From: Putridiphycobacter roseus
GTDB taxonomy: Bacteria > Bacteroidota > Bacteroidia > Flavobacteriales_D > Crocinitomicaceae
Reading direction: 5' to 3'
Assembly: GCF_003234935.1 (NCBI RefSeq)
Contig: NZ_QKSB01000001.1
Span: forward strand, 806,001 to 870,000
DNA length: 64,000 nucleotides
The position numbers and the translations under genes are program-made. Positions 1 through 8,948 of this stretch are shown here, piece after piece; within the stretch, counting starts at the first letter, position 1, and every line of letters begins with the position of its first letter. Below the pieces are notes generated by a model. It did no database searches, had not been told where the DNA came from, and saw only the letters and a program-made list of their open reading frames with translations.

Positions 1-9
1 TCCTTAAAC

Positions 10-1167
10 TTAGTGCAACCACGATTTATAATAATCTTCAAACTCTAAATCCAAAGCCTGCTTTGTCATTTTTAATGGCTTAAATGTATCCACCATCACA
101 GCCAATTCTCCCGTTTCTTTTTTACCAATACTTCCTTCGTAAGTACCAGGATGTGGCCCATGAGGAATTCCTCCTGGGTGCAATGTAATTTGCCCCTTTT
201 CGATATTATTTCGACTCATAAAGTCGCCATCTACATAATACAACACCTCATCAGAATCTATATTACTGTGATTGTAAGGTGCAGGAATTGCTTCAGGATG
301 ATAATCATATAACCTCGGCACAAACGAACAGATCACAAAAGCATCTGTTTCAAAGGTTTGATGAATTGGAGGTGGCAAATGCACACGACCTGTTATTGGT
401 TCAAAGTCGTGAATGGAAAAGGCATACGGAAAATTATAACCATCCCAACCTGCCACATTAAATGGATGATGTTGGTAAGTGTAATCGTATAAAATTCCTT
501 CTTTTTTTATCTTCACTAAAAAATCACCTTCCTCATCATGCGTCTCCAATACTGAAGGTGGTCTAAAATCTCTTTCAGAAAATGGTGCGTGTTCCATCAA
601 TTGACCAAAATGATTTCTATACCTTTTTGGCGTGTAAATTGGTCGAAATGACTCCACAATAAACAAGCGATTGGCTTCCGTATCAAAACTAATTTGATAA
701 ATCATACCACTTGGCACCACTAAATAGTCGCCGTACCCAAATTTAATGTTACCCAATTGCGTTCTTAATGTTCCGGAACCTTCGTGAATAAAAATCACCT
801 CATCCGCATCTGCATTTTTGTAAAAGTATGCCGTCAATGATTTTTTTGGAGATGCCAATACAATGTGACAATCACTATTGACCAATACTGGCACTCTACT
901 CTCCAAGTAATCGTCAGTTGGTTTCACCTTAAAACCTTCTAAGCTCCTCATTTGCATATCTTTTTCGTATGCAATTTCTGGATTTAAATCCACTGACTTC
1001 CCAATTGATTTTACAATAGTTGGTGGTTGTAAATGGTAAAGTAATGAAGCCATGCCATCAAATCCAATGGTTCCAAATAATTGTTCGTGATGGATTTTAC
1101 CGTTTTTCTGTTTAAAAACAGTATGGCGTTTATGCGGGATGTTTCCCAAAGTATGATATCTAGGCAT
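10..1167 (-). CDS. hmgA: Homogentisate 1,2-dioxygenase
   Basis: Predicted cytosolic non-haem Fe(II) dioxygenase that opens the homogentisate ring to maleylacetoacetate in phenylalanine/tyrosine catabolism. The 385-residue product is of the short bacterial type. It begins PRYHTLGNIPHKRHTVF and has the C-terminal cupin with the HSNIDSDEV motif (about residues 300-308) and the GGIPHGPHPG motif (about 332-341), which supply the probable His/Glu/His iron ligands. I chose the ATG at 1165-1167 because family similarity starts there; an open frame runs 13 codons further upstream. No other tyrosine-degradation gene is adjacent. A threonine dehydrogenase gene is divergent on the other side of a 245-base spacer. 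Family assignment is firm from recognisable motifs; substrate is inferred from family. Confidence 0.9.
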   Translation of the reverse strand: MPRYHTLGNIPHKRHTVFKQKNGKIHHEQLFGTIGFDGMASLLYHLQPPTIVKSIGKSVDLNPEIAYEKDMQMRSLEGFKVKPTDDYLESRVPVLVNSDCHIVLASPKKSLTAYFYKNADADEVIFIHEGSGTLRTQLGNIKFGYGDYLVVPSGMIYQISFDTEANRLFIVESFRPIYTPKRYRNHFGQLMEHAPFSERDFRPPSVLETHDEEGDFLVKIKKEGILYDYTYQHHPFNVAGWDGYNFPYAFSIHDFEPITGRVHLPPPIHQTFETDAFVICSFVPRLYDYHPEAIPAPYNHSNIDSDEVLYYVDGDFMSRNNIEKGQITLHPGGIPHGPHPGTYEGSIGKKETGELAVMVDTFKPLKMTKQALDLEFEDYYKSWLH

Positions 1168-1240
1168 AATTTTTTTAAGTTGAAATTGAAAAATAACAGG
1201 AGCCAATGCTCCACTAAAAAAAAGAGGCTAAATCACTCCG

Positions 1241-1261
1241 GATTCCTAATAATCAGGAATC
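1241..1261. promoter_or_regulatory. Inverted repeat in divergent promoter region
   Basis: Perfect inverted repeat GATTCCT-N7-AGGAATC between divergent hmgA (starts 1167) and the threonine dehydrogenase gene (starts 1413). Seven-base arms with a seven-base spacer fit a dimeric repressor operator. No T-tract follows, so it is not a good terminator. Function is inference only. Confidence 0.3.
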
Positions 1262-1412
1262 TCAAATAGCTTAATAAACCCGACCAATTTGTTTTCATCA
1301 TGTCTATTCCGGTTGATTAACAAATATAATAAAACTAATTTAATGTAGGAAAGGAAATCATGCATAGAAAATTAAAAATTAAATATATTTTTGCAACATA
1401 AATATTTAAGAT

Positions 1413-2351
1413 ATGAAAAAAGTATTGGTAATTGGATCAGCTGGTCAAATTGGCACAGAATTAGTCTTAACGTTAAGAGAAAAATTTGGTAATGAAGCTA
1501 TCATAGCTGCTGACATCAAAGAACCGGCTGCGGTTATTTTAGAGAGCGGTGCTTTTGAAAAACTAGACATCTTAAATAAAGAAGCATTGCTTGCCGTGGT
1601 AACCAAACATAAAATTACCGAAATATATCTATTGGCAGCTTTATTATCTGCTACTGCAGAAGCAAATCCTAAGTTTGCATGGCAGCTTAACATGGAAGGC
1701 TTATTCAATGTTTTGGATTTAGCCAAGGATAAAATCATTGAAAAAGTATTTTGGCCAAGCTCTATTGCTGTTTTTGGTCCTACAACACCAAAATTAAATA
1801 CACCCCAAGTTACCACCATGGAACCAACCACTGTTTACGGCATTAGTAAACAGGCAGGAGAAAGATGGTGCGAATATTACCATGACAAATATGGTGTGGA
1901 TGTGAGATCTATCCGCTACCCAGGTCTTATTTCTTATACTTCTTTACCTGGTGGTGGAACAACAGACTACGCTGTTGATATTTTTTATTCTGCCAAAAAG
2001 CAGGAAGACTTTACTTGTTTTTTAAGTGAAGAAACTGCCTTGCCTATGATGTATATGGAAGATGCCATTAGGGCAACAATAGACTTAATGGAAGCACCAG
2101 TTGAAAATGTAAAAGTGCGATCAAGCTACAATATTGCAGGACTTACTTTTACACCAGCTGAAATCTTTGAAGCAATTAAAGCCCATGTCCCTAACTTCAA
2201 AATTAACTACCAACCAGATTTTAGACAAGACATAGCAAACTCATGGCCAAGTAGTATTGATGATAGGGTAGCAAAAGCTGACTGGGGATGGGATTCAAAA
2301 TATGATTTAGAAAAAATGACCCAAGTAATGCTAGATAATATTAGCGTTTGA
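1413..2351 (+). CDS. NAD-dependent L-threonine 3-dehydrogenase, SDR type
   Basis: 312-residue extended short-chain dehydrogenase, predicted to oxidise L-threonine to 2-amino-3-oxobutyrate with NAD. The N-terminal nucleotide-binding glycine motif is GSAGQIG (residues 8-14). The catalytic pair is YGISK (YxxxK, about residues 143-147), followed by the RYPGLISY segment characteristic of the UDP-galactose-epimerase-like threonine dehydrogenases known from Flavobacterium and Cytophaga. Length matches that family. A TATTTTTG sequence at 1386-1393 is a good Bacteroidota -7 element about 20 bases before the ATG. It stands alone as a transcription unit. Other sugar epimerases share the fold, but the GQIGTEL start and RYPGLISY segment favour threonine dehydrogenase. 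Confidence 0.85.
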   Translation: MKKVLVIGSAGQIGTELVLTLREKFGNEAIIAADIKEPAAVILESGAFEKLDILNKEALLAVVTKHKITEIYLLAALLSATAEANPKFAWQLNMEGLFNVLDLAKDKIIEKVFWPSSIAVFGPTTPKLNTPQVTTMEPTTVYGISKQAGERWCEYYHDKYGVDVRSIRYPGLISYTSLPGGGTTDYAVDIFYSAKKQEDFTCFLSEETALPMMYMEDAIRATIDLMEAPVENVKVRSSYNIAGLTFTPAEIFEAIKAHVPNFKINYQPDFRQDIANSWPSSIDDRVAKADWGWDSKYDLEKMTQVMLDNISV

Positions 2352-2451
2352 TAGAAATTTAACGCTATCCTATTTAATTGTTGTTTTATCGGGAAAATAA
2401 ACTTGCTTTTAAGTTTTTTTCGTAATTTTATAAGGCATATTTGTGAGCATT

Positions 2452-3327
2452 ATGAAAAATTTTTTACTGAGTAGCTTGATCATTGTTTCGCTATTTTCTT
2501 TATTCGCCACTTCTCCAAATCTACGTATTAACAGCATTAAACAGACTGATGTTGAAATTAATAAAAAAGATGACAAAGGAAGAAAACAAGGTCCTTGGGT
2601 AATTCTAGGAAAAGATAGACCTGAGCAAGGGTTTCCTGAGAATGGTAAAATTGAAGAAGGCGTTTATGTAGATAACCGAAAAAATGGTTTCTGGACAAAA
2701 TACTTTAAGGATGGTAAAACACCACGAATTATTGGTGAATTTATTGATGGTAGACCAAAAGGTCAATACACAAAAATGTATTCAAATGGTATTGTAAAAG
2801 AAGAAGGAACCTTTAAAGATGGCCATCAAGAAGGATCTTTTAAAACTTATTACGAAAATGGTAATGTTGCGCAAGAAAAAAATTTCAACATCAATGGTTT
2901 GGAAGAAGGACCACAAACTTACTATCACCCAAATGGTCAGGTAGAATTTGAGTTTAACAAAAAACAAGGCATTACTAAAGGTACAGCAACCAGATACTCA
3001 GAAGATGGACAAGTAGTGGAAATCATTCAATACAATGAAAAAGGAGAAGTAGCCACTAGGGAAGTAAAAGAAATAAAAACCAAGCCTATTAAAGTTGAAG
3101 AAGGAACTGGAGGACCAAGCGGTTCAAGTGGGAACATGAGAGGTAAAACTTTTGAACGTGACGGCTACAATAAAGTGTACAACGAAAACGAAGAACTTTG
3201 GTTAGACGGGAAGTTTAAAAATGCCAAACTTTGGGACGGGAAGTTATATAAATATGATGCGGATGGCATTCTACTAAAAATTGAAGTTTGGAAAAATGGA
3301 AAATACCATTCTGATGGACAACTTTAA
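2452..3327 (+). CDS. Exported MORN-like repeat protein (YwqK-type)
   Basis: 291-residue protein with an N-terminal signal peptide (hydrophobic SSLIIVSLFSLFA) followed by about six to seven copies of a 20-25-residue repeat of the type G-x-Y-x-D-G-x-x-G-x-W-x-x-Y-x-x-x-G (for example residues about 70-190). Such repeats define the MORN_2 family, often labelled YwqK antitoxin-like in Bacteroidota, although nothing here indicates a toxin partner. A Gly/Ser-rich linker (about residues 222-230) separates the main block from a last repeat-like C-terminus. The ATG at 2452 is preferred over an in-frame GTG at 2443 because it directly precedes the basic signal-peptide n-region. Role unknown; probably periplasmic or surface. 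Confidence 0.7.
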   Translation: MKNFLLSSLIIVSLFSLFATSPNLRINSIKQTDVEINKKDDKGRKQGPWVILGKDRPEQGFPENGKIEEGVYVDNRKNGFWTKYFKDGKTPRIIGEFIDGRPKGQYTKMYSNGIVKEEGTFKDGHQEGSFKTYYENGNVAQEKNFNINGLEEGPQTYYHPNGQVEFEFNKKQGITKGTATRYSEDGQVVEIIQYNEKGEVATREVKEIKTKPIKVEEGTGGPSGSSGNMRGKTFERDGYNKVYNENEELWLDGKFKNAKLWDGKLYKYDADGILLKIEVWKNGKYHSDGQL

Positions 3328-3350
3328 TTAATTATAAAGATTTATCAAAA

Positions 3351-3380
3351 AAACGTCTGCCTTTGGCAGGCGTTTTTTTA
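3351..3380 (+). terminator. Rho-independent terminator
   Basis: Hairpin with arms 3351-3361 and 3365-3375 (stem AAACGTCTGCC / GGCAGGCGTTT, one G-T wobble, TTT loop) running into seven T residues. It ends the MORN-repeat gene just before cysS. Confidence 0.85.
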
Positions 3381-3386
3381 TTTTTG
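3379..3386 (+). promoter_or_regulatory. Putative -7 promoter element for cysS
   Basis: TATTTTTG matches the TAnnTTTG -7 consensus of Bacteroidota and lies 20 bases before the cysS ATG. No clear -33 TTTG at the usual spacing, so support is partial. Confidence 0.45.
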
Positions 3387-3405
3387 ACAAGTCAAAATAT
3401 TTGAA

Positions 3406-4866
3406 ATGGAAAAGCAATTGAAAATTTTTAACACTTTAACCAGTGAAAAGGTTCTTTTTGAACCTATTAATAAAAATTTTGTAGGAATGTATGTATGTGG
3501 GCCAACTGTTTATTCAGATGTGCACTTAGGTAATTGCCGAACCTTTATTTCTTTCGACATGATTTATCGTTCCCTACAATTCTTAGGTTATAAGGTAAGG
3601 TATGTTAGAAACATTACGGATGCCGGTCATTTAGAAAATGATGCAGATGAAGGAGAAGACAAAATCGCTAAAAAAGCAAGATTAGAGCAATTAGAACCCA
3701 TGGAAATTGTGCAGAAATACACTGTAGATTTTCATGAAATACTAAAAGCGTTTAATAATCTCCCACCTACCATTGAACCAACTGCTACTGGTCACATCAT
3801 TGAACAAATAGAATTGATTCAAACTATTATTGACAACGGCTTTGGTTACGAAAGTAATGGGAGCGTTTATTTTGATATTGAGAAATACAATAAAACAGAA
3901 AATTACGGGGAGCTTTCTGGTAGAAAAATTGAAGATTTAATTGCTGGTTCTAGAGATTTAGATGGGCAATCTGAAAAAAGAAATCCACTAGACTTTGCTT
4001 TATGGAAAAAAGCATCCCCTATGCACATTATGCGTTGGCCTTCACCATGGAGTGACGGTTTTCCAGGTTGGCACTTAGAATGTACGGCCATGTCGACTAA
4101 ATATTTAGGAAAACAATTTGATATACATGGTGGTGGAATGGATTTAAAATTTCCTCACCACGAATGTGAAGTTGCACAAGGCAATGCCGCTAATGGTAAA
4201 AAACCAGTAAAATATTGGTTACATGCCAACATGCTAACTTTAAACGGTAAAAAAATGAGTAAGTCCACTGGAAATACACTGCTTCCAAGGGAATTATTTT
4301 CAGGCGATAACAATTTATTAGAAAAAGCATACCACCCAATGGTCGTTCGGTTTTTTATGATGCAAGCACATTATAGAAGTGTATTAGATTTTTCTTCCGA
4401 CGCATTAAATGCTGCAGAGAAAGGCTTTGCAAAACTAAACAACGGACTGGAAACATTAGGTAAACTGGTACCATCAATAAAAAGTAGCGAGGACGTAGAT
4501 GCTATGATTGCTTCATTTTACACTGCAATTTTAGACGATTTTAATACCCCTATATTGATTGCTAATTTATTTGATGCAGTTAAATTCATCAACTCTGTCA
4601 ATGATAAAAATGCCACAATAACAGCCGAAGATCAAACCAAACTTTTAGCCGCCATGAATGATTTTATCAGACAAGTGATGGGGATTAAAAATCAAAGTAT
4701 AGCAGAAACAGGAAAACTTAGCGCCGTGATGGATGTTATCTTAGAAATTAGAAAAAACGCCCGTGCCAATAAAGACTTTGCTACCTCAGACCTTATCCGA
4801 GATAAAATGTTGGCAGCAGGAATTACCATAAAAGATAGTAGAGAAGGAACTAGCTGGGAAGGATAA
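3406..4866 (+). CDS. cysS: Cysteinyl-tRNA synthetase
   Basis: Class I aminoacyl-tRNA synthetase that charges tRNA-Cys in the cytosol. The 486-residue product has the CysRS signature [20 protein letters not shown] (about residues 28-47), in which C31 is a zinc ligand and HLGN is the HIGH motif. It also has the WHLECTAMS and HHECE zinc/active-site segments and the KMSKS loop at residues 283-287. The C-terminal anticodon-binding DALR-type region is complete and ends normally. Gene length is normal for the family. It lies between a terminator upstream and ppa 33 bases downstream, and may share readthrough with ppa although ppa has its own -7 element. Confidence 0.97.
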   Translation: MEKQLKIFNTLTSEKVLFEPINKNFVGMYVCGPTVYSDVHLGNCRTFISFDMIYRSLQFLGYKVRYVRNITDAGHLENDADEGEDKIAKKARLEQLEPMEIVQKYTVDFHEILKAFNNLPPTIEPTATGHIIEQIELIQTIIDNGFGYESNGSVYFDIEKYNKTENYGELSGRKIEDLIAGSRDLDGQSEKRNPLDFALWKKASPMHIMRWPSPWSDGFPGWHLECTAMSTKYLGKQFDIHGGGMDLKFPHHECEVAQGNAANGKKPVKYWLHANMLTLNGKKMSKSTGNTLLPRELFSGDNNLLEKAYHPMVVRFFMMQAHYRSVLDFSSDALNAAEKGFAKLNNGLETLGKLVPSIKSSEDVDAMIASFYTAILDDFNTPILIANLFDAVKFINSVNDKNATITAEDQTKLLAAMNDFIRQVMGIKNQSIAETGKLSAVMDVILEIRKNARANKDFATSDLIRDKMLAAGITIKDSREGTSWEG

Positions 4867-4878
4867 TAAAAAAATAAT

Positions 4879-4886
4879 TACTTTTG
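4879..4886 (+). promoter_or_regulatory. Putative -7 promoter element for ppa
   Basis: TACTTTTG, an exact match to TAnnTTTG, lies in the 33-base gap between cysS and ppa, 13 bases before the ppa ATG. This suggests ppa can be transcribed on its own. Confidence 0.45.
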
Positions 4887-4899
4887 AAAAAAAAATATA

Positions 4900-5592
4900 A
4901 TGACAAAACTAAATAAGCTGATCCAACTTTTTGAACAAAAATTTGTTGCACACCCGTGGCATGGTGTAACTTTAGGCGAAAATGCCCCAAACGAAGTAAA
5001 AGCATATATAGAAATAAATCCAACAGATCAAATTAAATACGAAATTGATAAACCTAGTGGACATATTTTTATTGATAGACCTCAAAAGTATTCTAATATC
5101 GTTCCAGCATTATATGGTTTTTTGCCACAAACATACTGCGATACTCTAGTAGCTGACTATTGCATGGAAAAATCAGGTAAAACTGGTATAGTAGGTGATG
5201 CAGATCCTTTGGATATTATTGTAATATCTGAAAGAAACATTGATAGAGGAGATATTTTGGTAAACTGTATTCCAGTAGGTGGATTTAGAATGATTGATGG
5301 TGGTGAAGCAGATGATAAAATCATTGCTGTTTTAAAAGATGATCAAGCTTATGGAAAAATGAAGAATATTGATGAAATCCCTAGTTTAGTACTGGACCGA
5401 ATCAAGCATTTCTTTTTAACATATAAATCTAATCCAAATGCGGATGGTTCGGATAAAAAAGTGGAAATCACTGATACCTATGGCAAAGAAGAAGCGCTAA
5501 AAGTAATCAACCTATCTCACCAAGATTATTTAAATAAATACGGCAACGTAAACACTGATTTTGCAGACACATTAAAAGCATTGTTAGGCTAA
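4900..5592 (+). CDS. ppa: Inorganic pyrophosphatase, family I
   Basis: Soluble Mg-dependent enzyme that hydrolyses pyrophosphate released by biosynthesis, including the tRNA charging done by the upstream cysS product. The 230-residue protein has the family I signature GDADPLDI (about residues 103-110), with the three conserved metal-binding aspartates in the DxDPxD pattern plus the following D of the EADDKI segment. It also has the substrate-binding K/Y region near PSGHIFIDRPQKYSN. It is longer than the E. coli enzyme (about 175) but typical of Bacteroidota, which have N- and C-terminal extensions. Followed by a strong terminator. Confidence 0.95.
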   Translation: MTKLNKLIQLFEQKFVAHPWHGVTLGENAPNEVKAYIEINPTDQIKYEIDKPSGHIFIDRPQKYSNIVPALYGFLPQTYCDTLVADYCMEKSGKTGIVGDADPLDIIVISERNIDRGDILVNCIPVGGFRMIDGGEADDKIIAVLKDDQAYGKMKNIDEIPSLVLDRIKHFFLTYKSNPNADGSDKKVEITDTYGKEEALKVINLSHQDYLNKYGNVNTDFADTLKALLG

Positions 5593-5614
5593 GCCCTACT
5601 TAAATATCATTTAT

Positions 5615-5652
5615 TAAAAAGTACTTAAGAATATCTTAAGTACTTTTTTTTT
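5615..5652. terminator. Rho-independent terminator after ppa
   Basis: Fifteen-base perfect stem (arms 5616-5630 and 5634-5648, three-base loop) whose right arm merges into a T-run to 5652. The A-run on the other side would also allow use on the minus strand. Confidence 0.85.
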
Positions 5653-5713
5653 GTCGTAGCGAAGGAAATTAGAAAAACATAGGTCTAATTTAAAAGTTGA
5701 CTAAATAAATACT

Positions 5714-6675
5714 ATGCGACAATTAAGAAAATGTATTATACCTACACTTTTATTTTTCACGATTATTTCTTGTAATAAGGACAAGACGGATGATTATGCG
5801 GTAATTGTGGAAGTAAAAGCTGCAAACTTTTTAGCCAATGGTGATACATTCACCATCACTACAGAAGAAAAAACACTCTCGAATGGCAATACAGCCGAGT
5901 GTTATAAAATAGTAACCAATGGCGTACCCTCAGATCATGAAATGGGTCCATGGTGTCCCGATAATATTACGGATGGTGCAGAAGCCGGTGGAATATGGTT
6001 AGAAAACGGAGAAGTATATGATGTCGACGGGGCATTTATTGAAAACTTAGCTACCTTTTATAACGACAATAAATGGTTAATGTATGATGGTAGCGGTAAC
6101 ATTTACAAAACGGAAACAGAAGATGATTGTGCCAATGCTGCCAATCCAGATGTTGGTGTGGAATATGAAAATTTTTGTGTGGAATGTTTACCATCCTATG
6201 TGACCAGTATAAGTAATACCTACTATATTCCAGTAACCCCGCAAAAAGCTGAAGAACCGATCTCCTTTGGTGGTTTTGGACCTCCAGGTGTATCTAGTGC
6301 GCCTTCTCAAAGAGGCATAGCTTTTAACGGGGAATATTTGATGCACCCGCACCGACAGATGCCATTTTAGGAGCGTATACACTTGCCCCTTTTGATGATG
6401 CAGGTGGACATATCAATTTGGCTGCTGGTTACCATTATCATGCCGCCAATGGCGTAAGTCAAACCATCACCCAAACCGACGGACATGCGGCAATGATTGG
6501 TTATGCCATGGATGGCTATGCCATATTCGAAAGATTAGATGAGCAGGGCAATGCGCCAAGTGACTTAGACGAATGCCTGGGCCATTACGACGAAACTAGA
6601 GGATATCATTATCATGCAGATGCTGCAGGAAATAACAACTTTATCAATTGCCTAAATGGCGCTTACGTAGAATAA
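5714..6675 (+). pseudogene. YHYH-domain lipoprotein, frameshifted
   Basis: One gene read in two frames. The first part (5714-6370) encodes a lipoprotein signal ending in the lipobox FTIISC and about 200 residues of the YHYH family, with IAFNG near its end. At the GGGG run at 6329-6332 the frame is lost and a stop follows at 6368-6370. Reading on from 6334 in the frame one base earlier gives IFDAPAPTDAILGAYTLAP, then LAAGYHYHAANG and RGYHYHADAAGN, ending at 6675. Both YHYH motifs that name the domain lie in the second part. Restoring one G would join them into a protein of about 320 residues. The function of the YHYH domain is not established. Whether the lesion is real or a sequencing error cannot be decided here; two more sit in the next gene. 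Confidence 0.75.
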
Positions 6676-6685
6676 ATTATAATAT

Positions 6686-6989
6686 ATGAAAATAGAAAAA
6701 AAATGGTTGGTGTTGCAATGATTGCACTACTTACAGCTTGTGGAAATCAAAAAAGTACCGCTAGTACAGACAAGAAGGACCACCCAGTATAGAAGAGGTT
6801 TTTAAAATGGATATAAACCGTGATGGAAAATTGTCAAAACTTGAAGTAACTGGTCCACTTTTAGAAGATTTTGATAAATTCGATTTAAACAAAGATGGCT
6901 TTATCACAAAAGAAGAATTGGGAGAAGAACCTAAACCGAAGGGAGAAAGACCAGAAAGAGGAAGCGGTGAAAGACCACCTAGAAGGTGA
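6686..6989 (+). pseudogene. EF-hand lipoprotein, twice frameshifted
   Basis: A small lipoprotein gene in three frames. ATG at 6686 opens MKIEKK and stops at 6719-6721. Across the A8 run at 6696-6703 the frame one base back reads MVGVAMIALLTACGNQ, a lipoprotein signal with the lipobox LTAC, and stops at 6790-6792. From about 6777 the next frame back reads GPPSIEEVFKMD and two EF-hand loops, DINRDGKLSKLE and DLNKDGFITKEE, with the calcium-binding D/N/D/G/E pattern. The tail is Lys/Glu/Arg/Pro-rich, ending at 6989. Each join needs one added base (an A in the A8 run, a G near 6777). The repaired product would be about 100 residues. An alternative is that only the EF-hand part from ATG 6807 is translated, without a signal. 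The stop overlaps the next gene's GTG start. Confidence 0.7.
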
Positions 6990-7600
6990 TAAACAGTATT
7001 AAATTAACTTGGGGAATCTGCTTGTTGCTTTGCTTAAATACTATGCAAGTAAAAGCGCATTCCCCAAATATTTCTTCTACCATTATTGCCCAACAAGAAG
7101 ACCAAAAATGGATTTTACAAATAGTAACTTCAATGCGTGCTTTTCAAACTATATTTAAAAATAATTTGGGCGAAAATGCTTATTCTTCTATAGAGGAATT
7201 TAAAAAATTAGTGCTTTCCCACCTAAAAAATAATATTAAGATAGTTTGTGACGACCAAAAAGTGATTAATATATCTAATGGTAAAATTAGTTTAGGGCAT
7301 GAAATGAAGGTTGCATATCCATTAATAAATATGCCAAACGATTTCAGGAAAATTCAAGTATCCAACAAAAGTTTTACCCAATTCCACAACAGTAAAAGCA
7401 CCCTTATTATCTTGAAAAATGGTGTAATATCAAAACCTTTAGAATTAAATAAAAATAATGATTTTCAATTAAACCTTAAAATTAAAAACAACAAACTAAT
7501 GGTAAACGAATCCAATAGTATACTGTGGTTAATTTTTGCATTTTTTTGCGTAATTCTTATCGTATTGATTACAAATTATTTTTATTACAGAAGGAAATAA
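6986..7600 (+). CDS. Exported protein with C-terminal membrane anchor, DUF6702-like
   Basis: 204-residue protein with an N-terminal signal peptide (GICLLLCLNTMQVKA), a periplasmic domain of about 140 residues, and a C-terminal membrane helix (about residues 178-198) ending in a short basic tail YYRRK. Its order of features (HS after the signal, F-x-x-I-F-K near residue 55, a long helix, then a strand-rich region with PLINMP and KSTLIILKNG) resembles the DUF6702 proteins of Bacteroidota, but I recognise this only weakly. The start is GTG at 6986, overlapping the EF-hand gene's TGA as GTGA, which suggests coupled translation. No catalytic residues are evident. Confidence 0.6.
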   Translation: MINSIKLTWGICLLLCLNTMQVKAHSPNISSTIIAQQEDQKWILQIVTSMRAFQTIFKNNLGENAYSSIEEFKKLVLSHLKNNIKIVCDDQKVINISNGKISLGHEMKVAYPLINMPNDFRKIQVSNKSFTQFHNSKSTLIILKNGVISKPLELNKNNDFQLNLKIKNNKLMVNESNSILWLIFAFFCVILIVLITNYFYYRRK

Positions 7601-7640
7601 TAAAATACCTAAATAAATTTATCGATATTAGACTAAATTT

Positions 7641-8204
7641 ATGATAAGAATATTATTCCTTTTTATACTATTTAATGCCTTTGGCCTATGGGGACAATCA
7701 AACAAGGCCTACTTTGGAAAACGATTTGAAGTGGGTACCTCACTCACTTACTTTTCTGATAATGGCGATCAATCTGGTATTTATAAATACCAAGAATTCA
7801 GTTGGAACGTGAACGTGAAAATGAGTCTTAGCAAAAGGTTTTCTTTTGGATTACAGGTAATACCTATCCTTACTAAAACATACAAAGGTGGATTATCTAA
7901 AAAAGAACCATTTAATTTTTACGGTTTTTTTGTTCAAGGAAATGTGCTTACTGTCCAAAACTTTAATTTCCTTTTAGAAACTTCTTTCAACCAATCGAAT
8001 ATGTTGCAAAATATTTTGGGTGAACCAAAAACTGAGGAAGGAATTTATTATTGGGGATTTGGTGGAAGTGCAGAACTTTACAGCAAAAAAAGATGGGGAT
8101 TTGAAATTGGGTTTTATAATTATCAAATCTTAAACAAAATTGAATATAAGTCAAACTACACCCAATATATTCTTGGAGTAAATTATCGCATTGGTAAAAT
8201 ATAA
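7641..8204 (+). CDS. Predicted small outer-membrane beta-barrel protein
   Basis: 187-residue protein with a signal peptide (ILFLFILFNAFGLWGQ) followed by alternating hydrophobic/polar strands rich in Tyr, Phe and Gly (VGTSLTYFSDNGDQS, WNVNVKMSLSKRFSFGLQV, WGFEIGFYNYQI), ending YILGVNYRIGKI with a terminal hydrophobic strand. This pattern fits an eight-stranded outer-membrane barrel; no specific family is recognised. It follows the previous gene by 40 bases and ends one base before the convergent LTxxQ gene, so no terminator fits between them. Confidence 0.6.
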   Translation: MIRILFLFILFNAFGLWGQSNKAYFGKRFEVGTSLTYFSDNGDQSGIYKYQEFSWNVNVKMSLSKRFSFGLQVIPILTKTYKGGLSKKEPFNFYGFFVQGNVLTVQNFNFLLETSFNQSNMLQNILGEPKTEEGIYYWGFGGSAELYSKKRWGFEIGFYNYQILNKIEYKSNYTQYILGVNYRIGKI

Positions 8205-8205
8205 A

Positions 8206-8670
8206 TTAATGATGATCTGGACGAGGGGGCTTTGCACTTCGAGTAATCACTTCACGGACAATACGGTTGACAAAGTTGTACAAGTACTCATATTGACTTT
8301 CATCTAAAATACTTTTTAATTTTTCAAAATGAGTCAAGGTCACATCAAGGCGCTTTTTCTCTATTTCAACATATTGATTTAAAAGTAATTTATCATCTGT
8401 ATTTCTTCCATTTTCTAACTGACTAAAATACTGAATTAAAAATACGGCTTGTTTTGCATCAATGTCCTCCATATCTTGATGCTGCTCATCTGCTATCTTT
8501 TTAAATTGTTCGTTTTGTGTTTCGGTCAAACGCAATTCCTTTCTAGCCATTTCACCTCTTCCACGTAGCTTATCACCTCCAGGTCTATTGATAAAAATAA
8601 ACCCAATCAATGCTAGATTTAACCCTAGAAGACAAACTGTTAAGATTTGAAAAATAGTAAGTTTTTTCAT
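8206..8670 (-). CDS. Periplasmic LTxxQ (Spy/CpxP-like) protein
   Basis: 154-residue protein with one N-terminal membrane helix (about residues 6-27) and a helical periplasmic domain carrying LTETQ (LTxxQ motif, about residues 48-52). The domain is rich in Glu/Gln/Lys, as in Spy, CpxP and the CnrX/ZraP-type sensors. Third gene of an operon after an ECF sigma factor and an anti-sigma protein, overlapping the latter by four bases (ATGA). In such operons the LTxxQ protein is thought to sense periplasmic stress or metal and act on the anti-sigma factor. Signal unknown here. The tail is PPRPDHH. Confidence 0.7.
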   Translation of the reverse strand: MKKLTIFQILTVCLLGLNLALIGFIFINRPGGDKLRGRGEMARKELRLTETQNEQFKKIADEQHQDMEDIDAKQAVFLIQYFSQLENGRNTDDKLLLNQYVEIEKKRLDVTLTHFEKLKSILDESQYEYLYNFVNRIVREVITRSAKPPRPDHH

Positions 8671-8948
8671 AATTCGTAAAAATTAAAATTACGCGTCAAC
8701 GGAGTAGATGATTCCGTGCTGGATAATGATTGAGATGATTGTTTGACATTGGTAAAACCGTAAACATTAATCATAAGCACAATGATAGCAGCAGCAGCAA
8801 TCCAAAGCAGTTTTATTTTTGGTATTATTAATTCCTCCTGGACTCTTTCTTGAATCACCTTGAACAAATCATTTTTTGGTTTCACGGTACCTAACCCTTG
8901 TACACTCGATAATATTTGATCGAAATTTTTATCTTGCTGCTTCATCAC
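8667..8948 (-). CDS. Small membrane anti-sigma factor (predicted)
   Basis: 93-residue single-pass protein. About 45 cytosolic residues with predicted helices are followed by a membrane helix (LLWIAAAAIIVLMINVYGF, about residues 48-66) and a short Ser-rich periplasmic tail. Size, topology and position between an ECF sigma gene and an LTxxQ gene, with four-base overlaps on both sides, support an anti-sigma role; sequence alone does not. No zinc-binding HxxxCxxC motif is present, so it is not a ZAS-type anti-sigma factor. Start ATG is followed by a second ATG. Confidence 0.6.
   Translation of the reverse strand: MMKQQDKNFDQILSSVQGLGTVKPKNDLFKVIQERVQEELIIPKIKLLWIAAAAIIVLMINVYGFTNVKQSSQSLSSTESSTPLTRNFNFYEL

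Noticed and set aside
2341..2375. Hairpin TAGCGTT / AACGCTA after the threonine dehydrogenase gene
   Set aside because: Partly inside the coding end and not followed by a T-run; not a convincing terminator.
2452..3327. Toxin-antitoxin system suggested by the YwqK-type label of the MORN-like protein
   Set aside because: It has a signal peptide, stands alone and no toxin-like gene is adjacent; the label reflects repeat similarity only.
6320..6345. Programmed -1 frameshift in the YHYH gene
   Set aside because: There is no X-XXY-YYZ slippery heptamer or downstream pseudoknot that I can see, and two more lesions of the same kind follow in the next gene, so decay or sequence error is simpler.
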